Part shown: piece after piece, positions 34,036-42,583 of the stretch
How the letters are laid out: the number at the start of each line of letters is the position of its first letter
Position numbering within the stretch: position 1 is the stretch's first letter
NCBI GenBank assembly: GCA_025350865.1
Contig: JANXWZ010000160.1
Location: 1 to 49,306, forward strand
Direction of reading: 5' to 3'
DNA: 49,306 nucleotides
Origin: Rhodanobacteraceae bacterium
GTDB lineage: Bacteria > Acidobacteriota > Terriglobia > Terriglobales > Acidobacteriaceae
Position numbers and translations under genes: made by a program
The notes under the pieces: model-generated
Databases searched by the model: none
Seen by the model: only the letters and a program-made list of their open reading frames with translations
Told to the model about the DNA's origin: nothing

Positions 34036-35241
34036 ATGACAATGCGGTTCGGATTATCCAGCAAAGGCGATAAGCAGCTACCCTGGCATGCTTCGCTCTC
34101 CGCCGAAGCGGCCGCCCGCAGGCTTGGCGTCACACGCCGTGACTTTCTCCGCGACGCCACCGGCATTGCGGCAGGGTCGGCCCTGATGGGAGCCAGCCCT
34201 TTCGTTTACGCCGCCAGCAACGTCAAAAAGCGCAAAGTGGTGGTCGTTACGTTTGGTGGCGGGGCGCGAGATCAGGAAACCTTCGCTCCGCAGGGGCAGG
34301 TTAACATCCCCCACATGATGAAAGAGCTGATACCCCAGTCCAGCTTCTTCACCCACGTTACGAATCAAGGCATCCTCGGCCACTATGTCGCGACGGCCAG
34401 CCTCGCAACAGGGGTGTACGAAACCCTGAACAACTTCTCGGCCGTGCCTCCCGATCATCCCACCATCTTCGAGTACTTCCGCAAAGACCTCGCGCGTCCT
34501 GCGTCCGATGCCTGGGTGGTGGCCCCCAGCAACGGTTTCAACCATATCGGCGGCAGCGAAACTCGCGGCTTTGGTCCGGGTTTTGGTGCGCGTGTTGTCC
34601 TTCCGAAACATCTCCTCAGTGCAGCTAGTGCGGGCGGCAAAACTGACTTCAATCACCTGTTGCACGATAACTACGAGACACCGCTTTACGCCCCACAACT
34701 TGCCGGCGGAGACTTTGAGCTGGAGCAGCTTGAGCGCGTCCTCAAGCTCTCCGTAGATGACTTCACCGCGCACGCCAGCACACTTTCCAGCCCTGATGAA
34801 CTCTCTCTCTACATCGCCCGAAGGCTGATGCACGAGCAGTCCCCCAGCCTGCTTTGGATCACCATGCACGATATCGATGTCGCTCACTCCGGTGCGTTTT
34901 CGCTCTACATCGACGCAATTCGCCGCACAGATCGCCTGTGCGCTGAACTATGGTCCACCATCCAGAAGGAACCGGAGTACGCCGGCAACACCACGCTTCT
35001 CATCCTTCCCGATTTCGGTCGCGATAGCGACGAAGACTCGGGCGGCAATGGTTTCCAGCACCATCGCACGGGCGACCCAGCGTCACGCACCACCTGGATG
35101 ATGGCCCTTGGTGCCGGGGTACGTCAGGGTGTCATCTACGATAGTCCGCTGCAGTCCATCGACGTCGTCCCCAGCATTGGAGCCATGATGGGCTTCAACG
35201 CAGCGCAGTCGCAGGGGTCGCTCATCAAGGAGCTGCTCTAG
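34036..35241 (+). CDS. Tat-exported alkaline-phosphatase-superfamily-like protein
   Basis: A protein of 401 residues. Residues 29-60 are a Tat signal (GVTRRDFLRDATGIAAGSAL). The fold suggests the alkaline phosphatase/sulfatase superfamily: VVVTFGGGARDQETF at the N-terminal strand, MHDIDVAHSGAFSLYIDAIRR and LLILPDFGRD as probable metal-ligand regions, and a late NGFQHHRTGD histidine motif. The usual nucleophile motif is not plain, so activity (phosphatase, sulfatase or phosphodiesterase) is uncertain; a DUF1501-like relation is possible. It lies between a TPR gene and an unassigned gene in one operon. Confidence 0.72.
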   Translation: MTMRFGLSSKGDKQLPWHASLSAEAAARRLGVTRRDFLRDATGIAAGSALMGASPFVYAASNVKKRKVVVVTFGGGARDQETFAPQGQVNIPHMMKELIPQSSFFTHVTNQGILGHYVATASLATGVYETLNNFSAVPPDHPTIFEYFRKDLARPASDAWVVAPSNGFNHIGGSETRGFGPGFGARVVLPKHLLSAASAGGKTDFNHLLHDNYETPLYAPQLAGGDFELEQLERVLKLSVDDFTAHASTLSSPDELSLYIARRLMHEQSPSLLWITMHDIDVAHSGAFSLYIDAIRRTDRLCAELWSTIQKEPEYAGNTTLLILPDFGRDSDEDSGGNGFQHHRTGDPASRTTWMMALGAGVRQGVIYDSPLQSIDVVPSIGAMMGFNAAQSQGSLIKELL

Positions 35242-35243
35242 CT

Positions 35244-36455
35244 ATGCTCCCGAACGCTATCACCCCTGCCTCCTTTACCGCGTACCCGCCATTGGCGCAC
35301 AAAGTTGCGGTCGACCATCTTGTTCTGTTGCAGCGGCTCCCTATCGCCTTCCTACCTTCACTCCTCCGAGAACTCATTGAGTATGACTACAGTTTTCCCG
35401 CGGAGCGTCTGTCCATCGACTCCGAACTTGCCTATCTCAAATCCTTGACTCCTTCGCAACTGGACAACCTGTTTCGTTCCTTCGCGCAGTTGGGCTTGCC
35501 TACATCCCTCACAGCCAGTGACTGGGTCAATCATCCCGCGCAGTTCGTCGAGCAGGAGTCTGCCCACCTCTGGTCTACCCGGCAACTCGATGCTTTCCGC
35601 CTTGCCGCGACGCAATATGGTCAAACGCTCAGCGCGGCGACCCCTGCCGCGCCCCTGCCGCTTCCCCGTCTCGGCATTGCTGTCATCGGCCAAGGGGCCA
35701 CCACTGCCGCAGAGCCGCTGTTCCTGAACCTGCGTCAACACGGCACGTTCTTCACGAAGATCGATCCGGAAAACGGGTTAGAATTCATTCTCTCGGCTGT
35801 CGCAAGCCGCGCAGCCGCGCATGCCGCACCTTACGCGCACTGGTACATCGATGGCGGGCAGCCCGCGCGATCAACCGCATCCCTCACTAGCGTCGCCTAT
35901 CAAGAACTCGAACCACTTCGTTCCAGGCTTCTCCGGTTTATGGATGCCCAGATCGCCCATCCAGGGATGGGGCCAGAAGAACTCCGCACTCGACTCGCGC
36001 TGCTCTCGCCATCCGACCTCGGCATCCACAAGCCGGCAGACCCAGTGCTCGAACGTTTCCAGCTGCGTCTCTTTACGGAAGGATCTGGCACCCAGATCTT
36101 CGCCACCACCTTCGCACAATGGGCTACCCGCGAAGCGCTCCGGCGGGCGCAGCCGCTGACGCTGCTGGTCAGGTACGCTCCACGCCAGCGACAGAGACCC
36201 ATGAACGAACTGCTTTCTGCCACCGACGCACACGTTGAACTCGACCCGGCTGGTTCGCTGGTCGACGCCGACATGGGGGCCTGGTATCACTGGCTCAATC
36301 AGCAGCGCCTTCCAGGTGCCGACCGCTCGGCATTTGTGGTCTGGTTTGAGGCGCAACGACAGGCTCTGGTCGTCGCGCCATCACTTCCCCGCGGCGTGGA
36401 ATCGGATTCCGCGATCAACCTGAAGACACTTCTTGCACTCGCAACCGACGGATAA
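35244..36455 (+). CDS. Hypothetical protein of unrecognised family
   Basis: A protein of 403 residues starting two bases after the preceding stop codon. There is no signal peptide or membrane helix, so it is predicted cytoplasmic, unlike its operon partners. The N-terminal third is helical (LLQRLPIAFLPSLLRELIEY, LKSLTPSQLDNLFRSFAQLG); the middle has an alternating strand-like part with LPRLGIAVIGQGATTAAEPL; the rest contains HWYIDGG and a helical stretch with HPGMGPEELRTRL. I recognise no domain. Tight coupling to an exported phosphatase-like protein suggests a linked job, but none can be stated. Confidence 0.75.
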   Translation: MLPNAITPASFTAYPPLAHKVAVDHLVLLQRLPIAFLPSLLRELIEYDYSFPAERLSIDSELAYLKSLTPSQLDNLFRSFAQLGLPTSLTASDWVNHPAQFVEQESAHLWSTRQLDAFRLAATQYGQTLSAATPAAPLPLPRLGIAVIGQGATTAAEPLFLNLRQHGTFFTKIDPENGLEFILSAVASRAAAHAAPYAHWYIDGGQPARSTASLTSVAYQELEPLRSRLLRFMDAQIAHPGMGPEELRTRLALLSPSDLGIHKPADPVLERFQLRLFTEGSGTQIFATTFAQWATREALRRAQPLTLLVRYAPRQRQRPMNELLSATDAHVELDPAGSLVDADMGAWYHWLNQQRLPGADRSAFVVWFEAQRQALVVAPSLPRGVESDSAINLKTLLALATDG

Positions 36456-36494
36456 GAATGAAAACACCGCCCATCCAGGCCAAATCCTCGTCCA

Positions 36495-36512
36495 AATGTA
36501 ACGCTTTACATT
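36495..36512. promoter_or_regulatory. LacI-type operator candidate B upstream of GH2
   Basis: AATGTAA, CGCT, TTACATT: perfect 7-bp arms 95 bp before the GH2 start. It shares TGTAA/TTACA with site A, but the centre is GC, not CG, so it is a weaker LacI match. Confidence 0.45.
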
Positions 36513-36606
36513 GCTCCGTTTTTGGAGTTTATTTGGGAATGCGTTCAGGCGTACGTGATTCCTACACCTCACAATTACACTTGCCTGCGCACCTATCGGA
36601 GAGATC

Positions 36607-39012
36607 ATGCAACGTCGCGAATTCCTGAAGTTTACCGCTACCGCCGCCGCCGCTTCAGCCCTTAGCTCTGCCTCAGTCTTCGCGATAGAACCCCCCGCGC
36701 AAGGTCGTTCTATCCTCCCGATGAATCGCAACTGGCGCTTCCACCCTGCCAAGGCAGACAGGGCACATCTCGCCTCGTTCAACGATGCGGCGTTCCAGCC
36801 GGTGGTCATTCCTCACACCAATGCCATCCTCCCCTGGCACAACTTTGACGACAAGGACTACGAGTTTATCTCCACCTACCGGCGCCGCTTCCGCTATCCC
36901 GCTGCCGCCCGCGGTAAACGCGTCTTCGTTGACTTCGAAGGCGTCATGACCGCCTCAACCGTCTGGATCAACGGAGTTCCGCTGGGGGAATATAGAGGAG
37001 GCTTCACGCCCTTCTCTTTCGAACTGACCGAGCACCTTCACGCCGACGCTGAAAACATCCTTACGGTCCAGGTAGACTCGACCGAGCGAGCCGACATACC
37101 GCCCTTCGGCCACGAGATCGACTACCTCACCTTTGGTGGCATCTATCGCGAGGTTTCGCTGCGCATCGTCTCGCCCACCTACATCGACAACATCCACGCC
37201 AATCCCAAAGATGTCCTCAGCTCCACTCCATCGCTCGACATCGATGTGTTCCTCGGCGGGAAGGTTGCTGACAATCTGACCATTGATGTAGAACTCCGCG
37301 ACGGCGACAAGGTTATCGGTAAGGCCAGCAGCACTGGCTCTCTTACGAGCGAGGCTGATCCCAACGCAAACATGAGCCAGGACACCGTGGCCCGCGCGAA
37401 TGCCAGCACACAAACGACGCAGGATCCCGCGAGACACACTCTCACGATCACCGGGCTCTCCGGAATCAAACTATGGGACATCCAGAACGCTCACCTTTAC
37501 AACGTTAAGGTCAGCCTGTCCCAGAAGGGTGTCCTGCTCGATGAAGACACCCGCCGCATCGGTTTCCGCGAGGCGATGTTTACCCCGGGCGGCTTCTCGC
37601 TCAACGGCAAGGTCATCAAGCTTCGCGGTCTCGACCGCCATCAGACCTTCCCGTTCGTCGGTCAGGCGATGCCGGCTCGGGTGCAGCGTAAAGACGCAGA
37701 CATCCTGCGCAAGGGCTTGCACTGCAACATCGTCCGCACGTCACACTACCCGCAATCGCGCCACTTTCTAGACCGTTGCGACGAGATCGGTCTGCTTGTC
37801 CTCGAAGAGATTCCCGGCTGGCAGCACATCGGTCCCGAGCCGTGGAAGCAGGTCTCAATCGACAACGTCGGCCGTATGATTCGGCGCGACTGGAATCACC
37901 CATCCATCATTCTCTGGGGCGTTCGCATCAACGAATCCCTCGACGACCACGGCTTCTACACCCGTACCAATGCGTTTGCGCATGCGCTCGACAAGACTCG
38001 CCAGACGGGTGGAATCCGGTATATCTACGAGAGCGAACTGCTGGAAGACGTCATGACGATGAACGATTTCGGCTTCCCACTCCGCAAACCCAACCACCCT
38101 CTTTATCTGAATACTGAGTTCGTTGGGCACACATTCCCCACAAAGACTACGGACGACGACGAGCGGCAGCGCGAGCACACACTCCGCCACGCGGCCATTC
38201 ATAACCAACTCGCCTCCGACCCCCAATATGCGGGCGGCATCGGATGGTGCGCGTTCGACTACAACACCCACGCCAACTTCGGTGCCGGCGACCGCATCTG
38301 CTACCACGGCGTTACGGACATCTTCCGCGAGAACAAGCCCGCCGCAGGCTTCTACAAATCACAGTGTGATCCGGCAGAAGAGATCGTCCTGGAACCGGCA
38401 TTCCACTGGGCCAACAGCGATGAATCAACCGCCTTCAGCAAGGCTGTTGTCTGCTCGAACTGCGAGCACCTCAAGTTTTATTTGCGCGAAGGTAGTCTCG
38501 AATCCAATCCCTGGAAACTGATCGCGGAACTCGACCCGGACCGCACTGAGTTCCAGCACCTCACCTATGCACCTTTTGTCCTGGAGACGAAGAACATCGA
38601 CCGCAAGGCCTTCGACATCGCATGGGGCGACCTGCGCATTGACGGCTTTATCAAGGGCCAGCAGGTCATATCCAAAACACTCTCAGGCCGCGGCGTCGAT
38701 CGCAAGTTCACCCTCCTGCCGGATGACCTTACACTCGTCGCCGACGGCGCGGACACCACCCGCGTCGTCATGCGAGTCACCGACGAATTTGGCGCTATCC
38801 GCACCTACGCCGACGCGCCCATCCTCCTGACGCTGGAAGGCCCTGCGAAACTTATTGGCGACAATCCCTTCGTACTCGTTGGTGGCACCGGCGCAGTGTG
38901 GATTCGCGCAGGAGAGACGGCGGGAAGCGTTCGCCTGACCGCAAAACACCCACGTCTTGGCACGCAGACGCTCACCTTCAACCTGACCGCCTCATCCAAG
39001 GAACTTGTCTAA
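36607..39012 (+). CDS. Tat-exported glycoside hydrolase family 2 protein
   Basis: A protein of 801 residues with a Tat signal (MQRREFLKFTATAAAASALS) and GGAGAG before the ATG. Domains: sugar-binding (about 35-195, NRNWRFHPAKADRAHLASF), immunoglobulin-like (195-325), TIM barrel (330-600) and C-terminal beta domains with a cadherin/invasin-like part near 690-790. The general acid/base is probably Glu443 in WGVRINES, and Glu504 in NTEFVGH is the candidate nucleophile. GH2 includes beta-galactosidases, beta-mannosidases and beta-glucuronidases; specificity cannot be fixed, beta-galactosidase-like being likeliest next to an alpha-galactosidase. Confidence 0.92.
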   Translation: MQRREFLKFTATAAAASALSSASVFAIEPPAQGRSILPMNRNWRFHPAKADRAHLASFNDAAFQPVVIPHTNAILPWHNFDDKDYEFISTYRRRFRYPAAARGKRVFVDFEGVMTASTVWINGVPLGEYRGGFTPFSFELTEHLHADAENILTVQVDSTERADIPPFGHEIDYLTFGGIYREVSLRIVSPTYIDNIHANPKDVLSSTPSLDIDVFLGGKVADNLTIDVELRDGDKVIGKASSTGSLTSEADPNANMSQDTVARANASTQTTQDPARHTLTITGLSGIKLWDIQNAHLYNVKVSLSQKGVLLDEDTRRIGFREAMFTPGGFSLNGKVIKLRGLDRHQTFPFVGQAMPARVQRKDADILRKGLHCNIVRTSHYPQSRHFLDRCDEIGLLVLEEIPGWQHIGPEPWKQVSIDNVGRMIRRDWNHPSIILWGVRINESLDDHGFYTRTNAFAHALDKTRQTGGIRYIYESELLEDVMTMNDFGFPLRKPNHPLYLNTEFVGHTFPTKTTDDDERQREHTLRHAAIHNQLASDPQYAGGIGWCAFDYNTHANFGAGDRICYHGVTDIFRENKPAAGFYKSQCDPAEEIVLEPAFHWANSDESTAFSKAVVCSNCEHLKFYLREGSLESNPWKLIAELDPDRTEFQHLTYAPFVLETKNIDRKAFDIAWGDLRIDGFIKGQQVISKTLSGRGVDRKFTLLPDDLTLVADGADTTRVVMRVTDEFGAIRTYADAPILLTLEGPAKLIGDNPFVLVGGTGAVWIRAGETAGSVRLTAKHPRLGTQTLTFNLTASSKELV

Positions 39013-39050
39013 GCCGAGTAGTCCGCAGGGTTTTGGAATCTACAGCCATG

Positions 39051-39095
39051 AACTGAGGGACCAGGAGGCCGTAGCTTTCTGGTCCCTCAGTTTGT
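39051..39095. terminator. Bidirectional terminator between GH2 and GH36
   Basis: A perfect 14-bp stem (39051-39064 with 39079-39092), 14-base loop, then TTTGTCTTAT on the plus strand. It lies between the convergent GH2 and GH36 genes. Confidence 0.8.
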
Positions 39096-39100
39096 CTTAT

Positions 39101-41326
39101 CTACTGTGCGTCAAAACGGAACGCCGCGGCTTGCAGGTCTCCACGCAACTCCAAGTCAACGCCATGGGACATCCAGTATGCCCCGGTCGCTGACGCTGGT
39201 GAATCTTTGCGCAGGGCCCCGGCAATTGGCGTGACTTTGTAGGTGGTGTTCGCGTCAAGCCCCTTCAAAAACACTCGAGGATATGGATACCCCATCGTGC
39301 TCGAGTGCAGGAATGCAAACAGCGCGGCCTGTTTCCTGTCGATTGAAACAGACTCCGTTACTGATTGTTCGCTCCCATCCCTCGGAGAGACCAACCGGTA
39401 CAGAGAGCCATGCTGCACAGTCTCGCGAATTCCCTTGTAGGCCGCGATCAATTCCTTTGCCGTCGCAAAGTCCGCATCGCTCCATTTGGTCAGGTTCGCT
39501 CCCACGCCCAGTCCGCCCTGCATCGATGAGAGGAACCGATACGTAAGGGTCGTTGTACGGTTGTTCACCCAGCTCGGGGAATCCGTAACCCATGCCATCA
39601 TCACGCCCGGCGTGTAGGCATACGAGAAACCATCCTGAATGCTGAGCCGGTCAAATGGGTCCGTGTTGTCTGACGGCCAGACCTCGTCCGTGTGTCCCAG
39701 TATTCCCAGATCAACACGACCCCCGCCGCCGGAGCACGATTCAATCTCAACGTTGGGGTACTTCTTCCGCAGATCAGCCAGTATGGAATAAAGATTGCGC
39801 GTGTACTCGACGTACACTTGCTTCTGCTCATCCGGTGCTACGGTCGGCCAACCCGGCTCGCTCCAGTTGCGGTTGTAGTCCCACTTCAGAAATGCAATTT
39901 GGTTATGCGCCAGGATGTCGTCGAGAAATCCATATACATAGTCTCGAACATCCTTTCGCGCCAGGTTCAAAACCATCTGGTTGCGTTGTTCGGTCCGCGG
40001 CCTCCCCGGAAAGTTAAGCACCCAATCCGGATGCTTCCGGTAAAGATCGCTGTCCGGGTTGACCATCTCCGGTTCTACCCACAACCCAAAGTCCATGCCC
40101 AGCGAACGCACATGATCAATGAGCGGCTTGAGTCCATTCGGAAACTTCTCCTTGTTGACGTACCAGTCTCCCAAACCGGCGTGGTCATCCTTGCGCTGGC
40201 CAAACCAGCCGTCGTCCATGATGAACCGCTCCGCCCCAATCGAAGCGGCCTTGTCAGCCAGTGCCGACTGCCCGGGCATATCCACGCGGAACTCCGTGGC
40301 CTCCCAACTGTTGTAGATGACCGGTCGCGGCTTTGGCGTTGGGGACTGCGGCAGAATTTGCGCAAGCTCAAACCGGTGCAGAATGCGCGATGCCTCGCCC
40401 ATGCCCGCATGGCTGTAGCCCCCATAAAAGACAGGGGTCTTCAGCTCTTTGCCGGGCAGAAGTTTGTAGCCGAAATCGAATGGATTGAACCCACCCGTCA
40501 CGCGGATTTGCTGCAACTGGTCCTGCTCGACCGAGATTCGCCAGGATCCGCTCCATGCCAGCGCGCCAAACCAGACGTCGCCGCTCTCTTCATCCGGATG
40601 TTCCCCACGCTCAATGGCGAACCACGGATTGTTCTGGTGCCCGGTCGAACCGCGCTTACTCTGCAGCACGACCTCACCGGGCAACAATGCCTGCTTCTGC
40701 AGATGCCACTCTCCAGCCCATCGTCCTGTCAGGTAGCGCAGGGAGTAGTCCGTTCCCTGCGGTAAGTTCCAGGTCGCCGCCGCCGCAGCCTCGATCATGA
40801 TGGGCGAAGTTGTCTTGTTCTCAATCACCGCCGACCGCCCAACAATCCCCGTCGCCGGATCGATCGTATATTGCATCTCCACAACGACGGCCCGTTCTAC
40901 ATCTTTCACGGTGACGGTCAGGGTGTTTCCGTCAATCTTGTGGCTGACATAATGCAGCACCAGGTCTCGATTACCGTCGGGGAAAGTCACCTTCAGCGCC
41001 GGTTCCGTGTAGATCCCTCCACCCCACCCAGCAAATTCTTTCGGCGTCGTGTTCGCCGTGCTATCGAAGGACGCGGCCTCGGGCAATCGCTTCGCTGCCG
41101 CAAGCTTATCCTGCAGGCTTACCGCGTGACCCCAGTACACCGGTTGAAGTTCGTCACCATCGTTCACGCCGAAGGCGTAGGTTACGCCTCCGCCATCCAG
41201 CCGAAACACCTTCGTTTCGGCGTTAAAGTGGATGGTCCCACTATCCTGTGAAAGCGCTTTCATTTGAAAGAACACAAAGCCCGCAAAGGCCAGGCAGTAA
41301 GTCATCTTCTTCATGGATCTAATCAT
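39101..41326 (-). CDS. Exported GH36 alpha-galactosidase
   Basis: A protein of 741 residues with GGAG four bases before the ATG and a signal peptide (MTYCLAFAGFVFFQMKALS). N-terminal beta-supersandwich (about 30-320), then the TIM barrel. Nucleophile Asp483 in FLKWDYNR, acid/base Asp553 in WPSDNTDPFDR, and the galactose-binding CSGGGGR (531-537) are intact, as is the upstream MDDGWFG. It removes terminal alpha-galactose, for example from galactomannan or raffinose-type sugars. It lies 120 bp downstream of lacI on the same strand. Confidence 0.95.
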   Translation of the reverse strand: MIRSMKKMTYCLAFAGFVFFQMKALSQDSGTIHFNAETKVFRLDGGGVTYAFGVNDGDELQPVYWGHAVSLQDKLAAAKRLPEAASFDSTANTTPKEFAGWGGGIYTEPALKVTFPDGNRDLVLHYVSHKIDGNTLTVTVKDVERAVVVEMQYTIDPATGIVGRSAVIENKTTSPIMIEAAAAATWNLPQGTDYSLRYLTGRWAGEWHLQKQALLPGEVVLQSKRGSTGHQNNPWFAIERGEHPDEESGDVWFGALAWSGSWRISVEQDQLQQIRVTGGFNPFDFGYKLLPGKELKTPVFYGGYSHAGMGEASRILHRFELAQILPQSPTPKPRPVIYNSWEATEFRVDMPGQSALADKAASIGAERFIMDDGWFGQRKDDHAGLGDWYVNKEKFPNGLKPLIDHVRSLGMDFGLWVEPEMVNPDSDLYRKHPDWVLNFPGRPRTEQRNQMVLNLARKDVRDYVYGFLDDILAHNQIAFLKWDYNRNWSEPGWPTVAPDEQKQVYVEYTRNLYSILADLRKKYPNVEIESCSGGGGRVDLGILGHTDEVWPSDNTDPFDRLSIQDGFSYAYTPGVMMAWVTDSPSWVNNRTTTLTYRFLSSMQGGLGVGANLTKWSDADFATAKELIAAYKGIRETVQHGSLYRLVSPRDGSEQSVTESVSIDRKQAALFAFLHSSTMGYPYPRVFLKGLDANTTYKVTPIAGALRKDSPASATGAYWMSHGVDLELRGDLQAAAFRFDAQ
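41249..41262. promoter_or_regulatory. LacI-type palindrome C inside the GH36 start
   Basis: TGAAAGCGCTTTCA, a perfect 14-bp palindrome with central CG, matching site A at 11 of 14 positions. It lies in codons 22-26 of the GH36 gene, so it would act as an internal operator; it could also be chance coding. Confidence 0.4.
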
Positions 41327-41446
41327 GATTCTCCGTCCCTGTTGCTTTGGTCGTTCTGAGCATGTCGTGCCGAGTCATGGGAAGGATTTACGCATCGTCC
41401 TGACTCAGCGTGAACTTCACTATCTGCCTGATAATCTTCGAAATTC

Positions 41447-42508
41447 TTACTTCTTCTCCCTGCCACTCCTCTTCACTGACACCTCCTTCGCCGGTTTCTG
41501 TCGCTTGACCGGTCCCGTAGATCCCCGGACCACCAACCGCGGCGTCACCATGCAGTTCGTGCCCGTCACAGGTTTCTTTCCGTCTGACGTAATCGCATTC
41601 CACAAAGCTCGAAAAGCTGCGGTTGCTATGTCCGCACGCGGCAGGCTCAACGTAGTCAGCGGAGGCATCGTAAAGGCGCTCAGTTGGATGTCGTCGTATC
41701 CAATGACTGAGATGTCCTCCGGCACACGCAACCCGGCCTCTGCAATCGCGCCCATTGCACCCATCGCGGTCAAATCGTTAGACGCCAGGACCGCCGTCGG
41801 TGCTACACCGGACGCCAGGATCCTCGCCATGGCATCATGTCCGCCGTCCACTCTGTGGTTGCCCTCGGCCATCAATCTTGGATCACGATCCAGGTGGTCG
41901 TGCACCGCGCTTTCGACAAACGCTTTGTAGCGTATCTGTGCGGACTGCAAGCGCAGCGGCCCGCTGATAAACGCGATGCGCCGATGACCAAACGCAATCA
42001 GGTGTTCCACTGCATCGTCGATACCCGCCGAGTAATCGATCTGAACTCGGCTTACGCCAGGCCCGGCCGTTGCAGCGTCGAGAAATACTAAGGGAATCCC
42101 TCTCTGAGAGAAATCTTTTACCAGCTTGTCATCCATCTCGGAGGTCATAATCGCAATGCCATCTACCCGGCGTTGGAGCATGCGTTGCGCACAGATCTGC
42201 ATCCGCTCCTGGTCATAGTTCGTGTTTCCAATCAACACGTCTTGACGGTGCACCACGGCGATATCTTCAAACGCCTTCACCAGTTCGGGGAAGAACGGGT
42301 TCGTAATATCGGAGATGATCAGTCCAAACAAATTGCTGCGGCCCGACCCTAGAGCACGCGCGTTGGTATCTGGATAAAAATTGAGCGATTTGATCGCTCT
42401 TTCCACGCGTTCTGCGGTGCGCGGACTCACCTTTGCAGTTCCGTTCATCACCCGCGACACAGTTGCGGTTGACACGTGCGCGAGTTCTGCAACTGCCTTG
42501 ATGGTCAT
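41447..42508 (-). CDS. LacI-family transcriptional regulator
   Basis: A protein of 353 residues. The N-terminal helix-turn-helix and hinge (MTIKAVAELAHVSTATVSRVMNG, then RALGSGRSNLFGLI) are typical; residues 60-330 form the periplasmic-binding-protein-like sugar sensor, with LIISDITNPFFPELVKAFE and ASNDLTAMGAMGA. The Arg/Lys-rich C-terminus (VKRQKPAKEVSVKRSGREKK) is an unusual tail. It is divergent from the third ASPIC gene and upstream of GH36. LacI-type sites in and around the region suggest it controls the cluster and itself; the effector is probably a sugar released by the enzymes (inference). Confidence 0.94.
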   Translation of the reverse strand: MTIKAVAELAHVSTATVSRVMNGTAKVSPRTAERVERAIKSLNFYPDTNARALGSGRSNLFGLIISDITNPFFPELVKAFEDIAVVHRQDVLIGNTNYDQERMQICAQRMLQRRVDGIAIMTSEMDDKLVKDFSQRGIPLVFLDAATAGPGVSRVQIDYSAGIDDAVEHLIAFGHRRIAFISGPLRLQSAQIRYKAFVESAVHDHLDRDPRLMAEGNHRVDGGHDAMARILASGVAPTAVLASNDLTAMGAMGAIAEAGLRVPEDISVIGYDDIQLSAFTMPPLTTLSLPRADIATAAFRALWNAITSDGKKPVTGTNCMVTPRLVVRGSTGPVKRQKPAKEVSVKRSGREKK

Positions 42509-42546
42509 TGCATTCTCATCGGCTTGAAGCCGTTCGGGGCTTCCTA

Positions 42547-42560
42547 GTTAACCGCTTACA
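42547..42560. promoter_or_regulatory. LacI-family operator candidate D at lacI/ASPIC promoter
   Basis: GTTAACCGCTTACA. Its reverse complement shares 12 of 14 bases with site A, including the block TGTAAGCGGTTA. It lies in the divergent gap between lacI (39 bp away) and the ASPIC gene (23 bp away), so it may mediate autoregulation. A GAAGCC/GGCTTC hairpin (42526-42543) lies between it and lacI. Confidence 0.65.
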
Positions 42561-42583
42561 TCAAAAAAGTGTAGCATCGTCCG

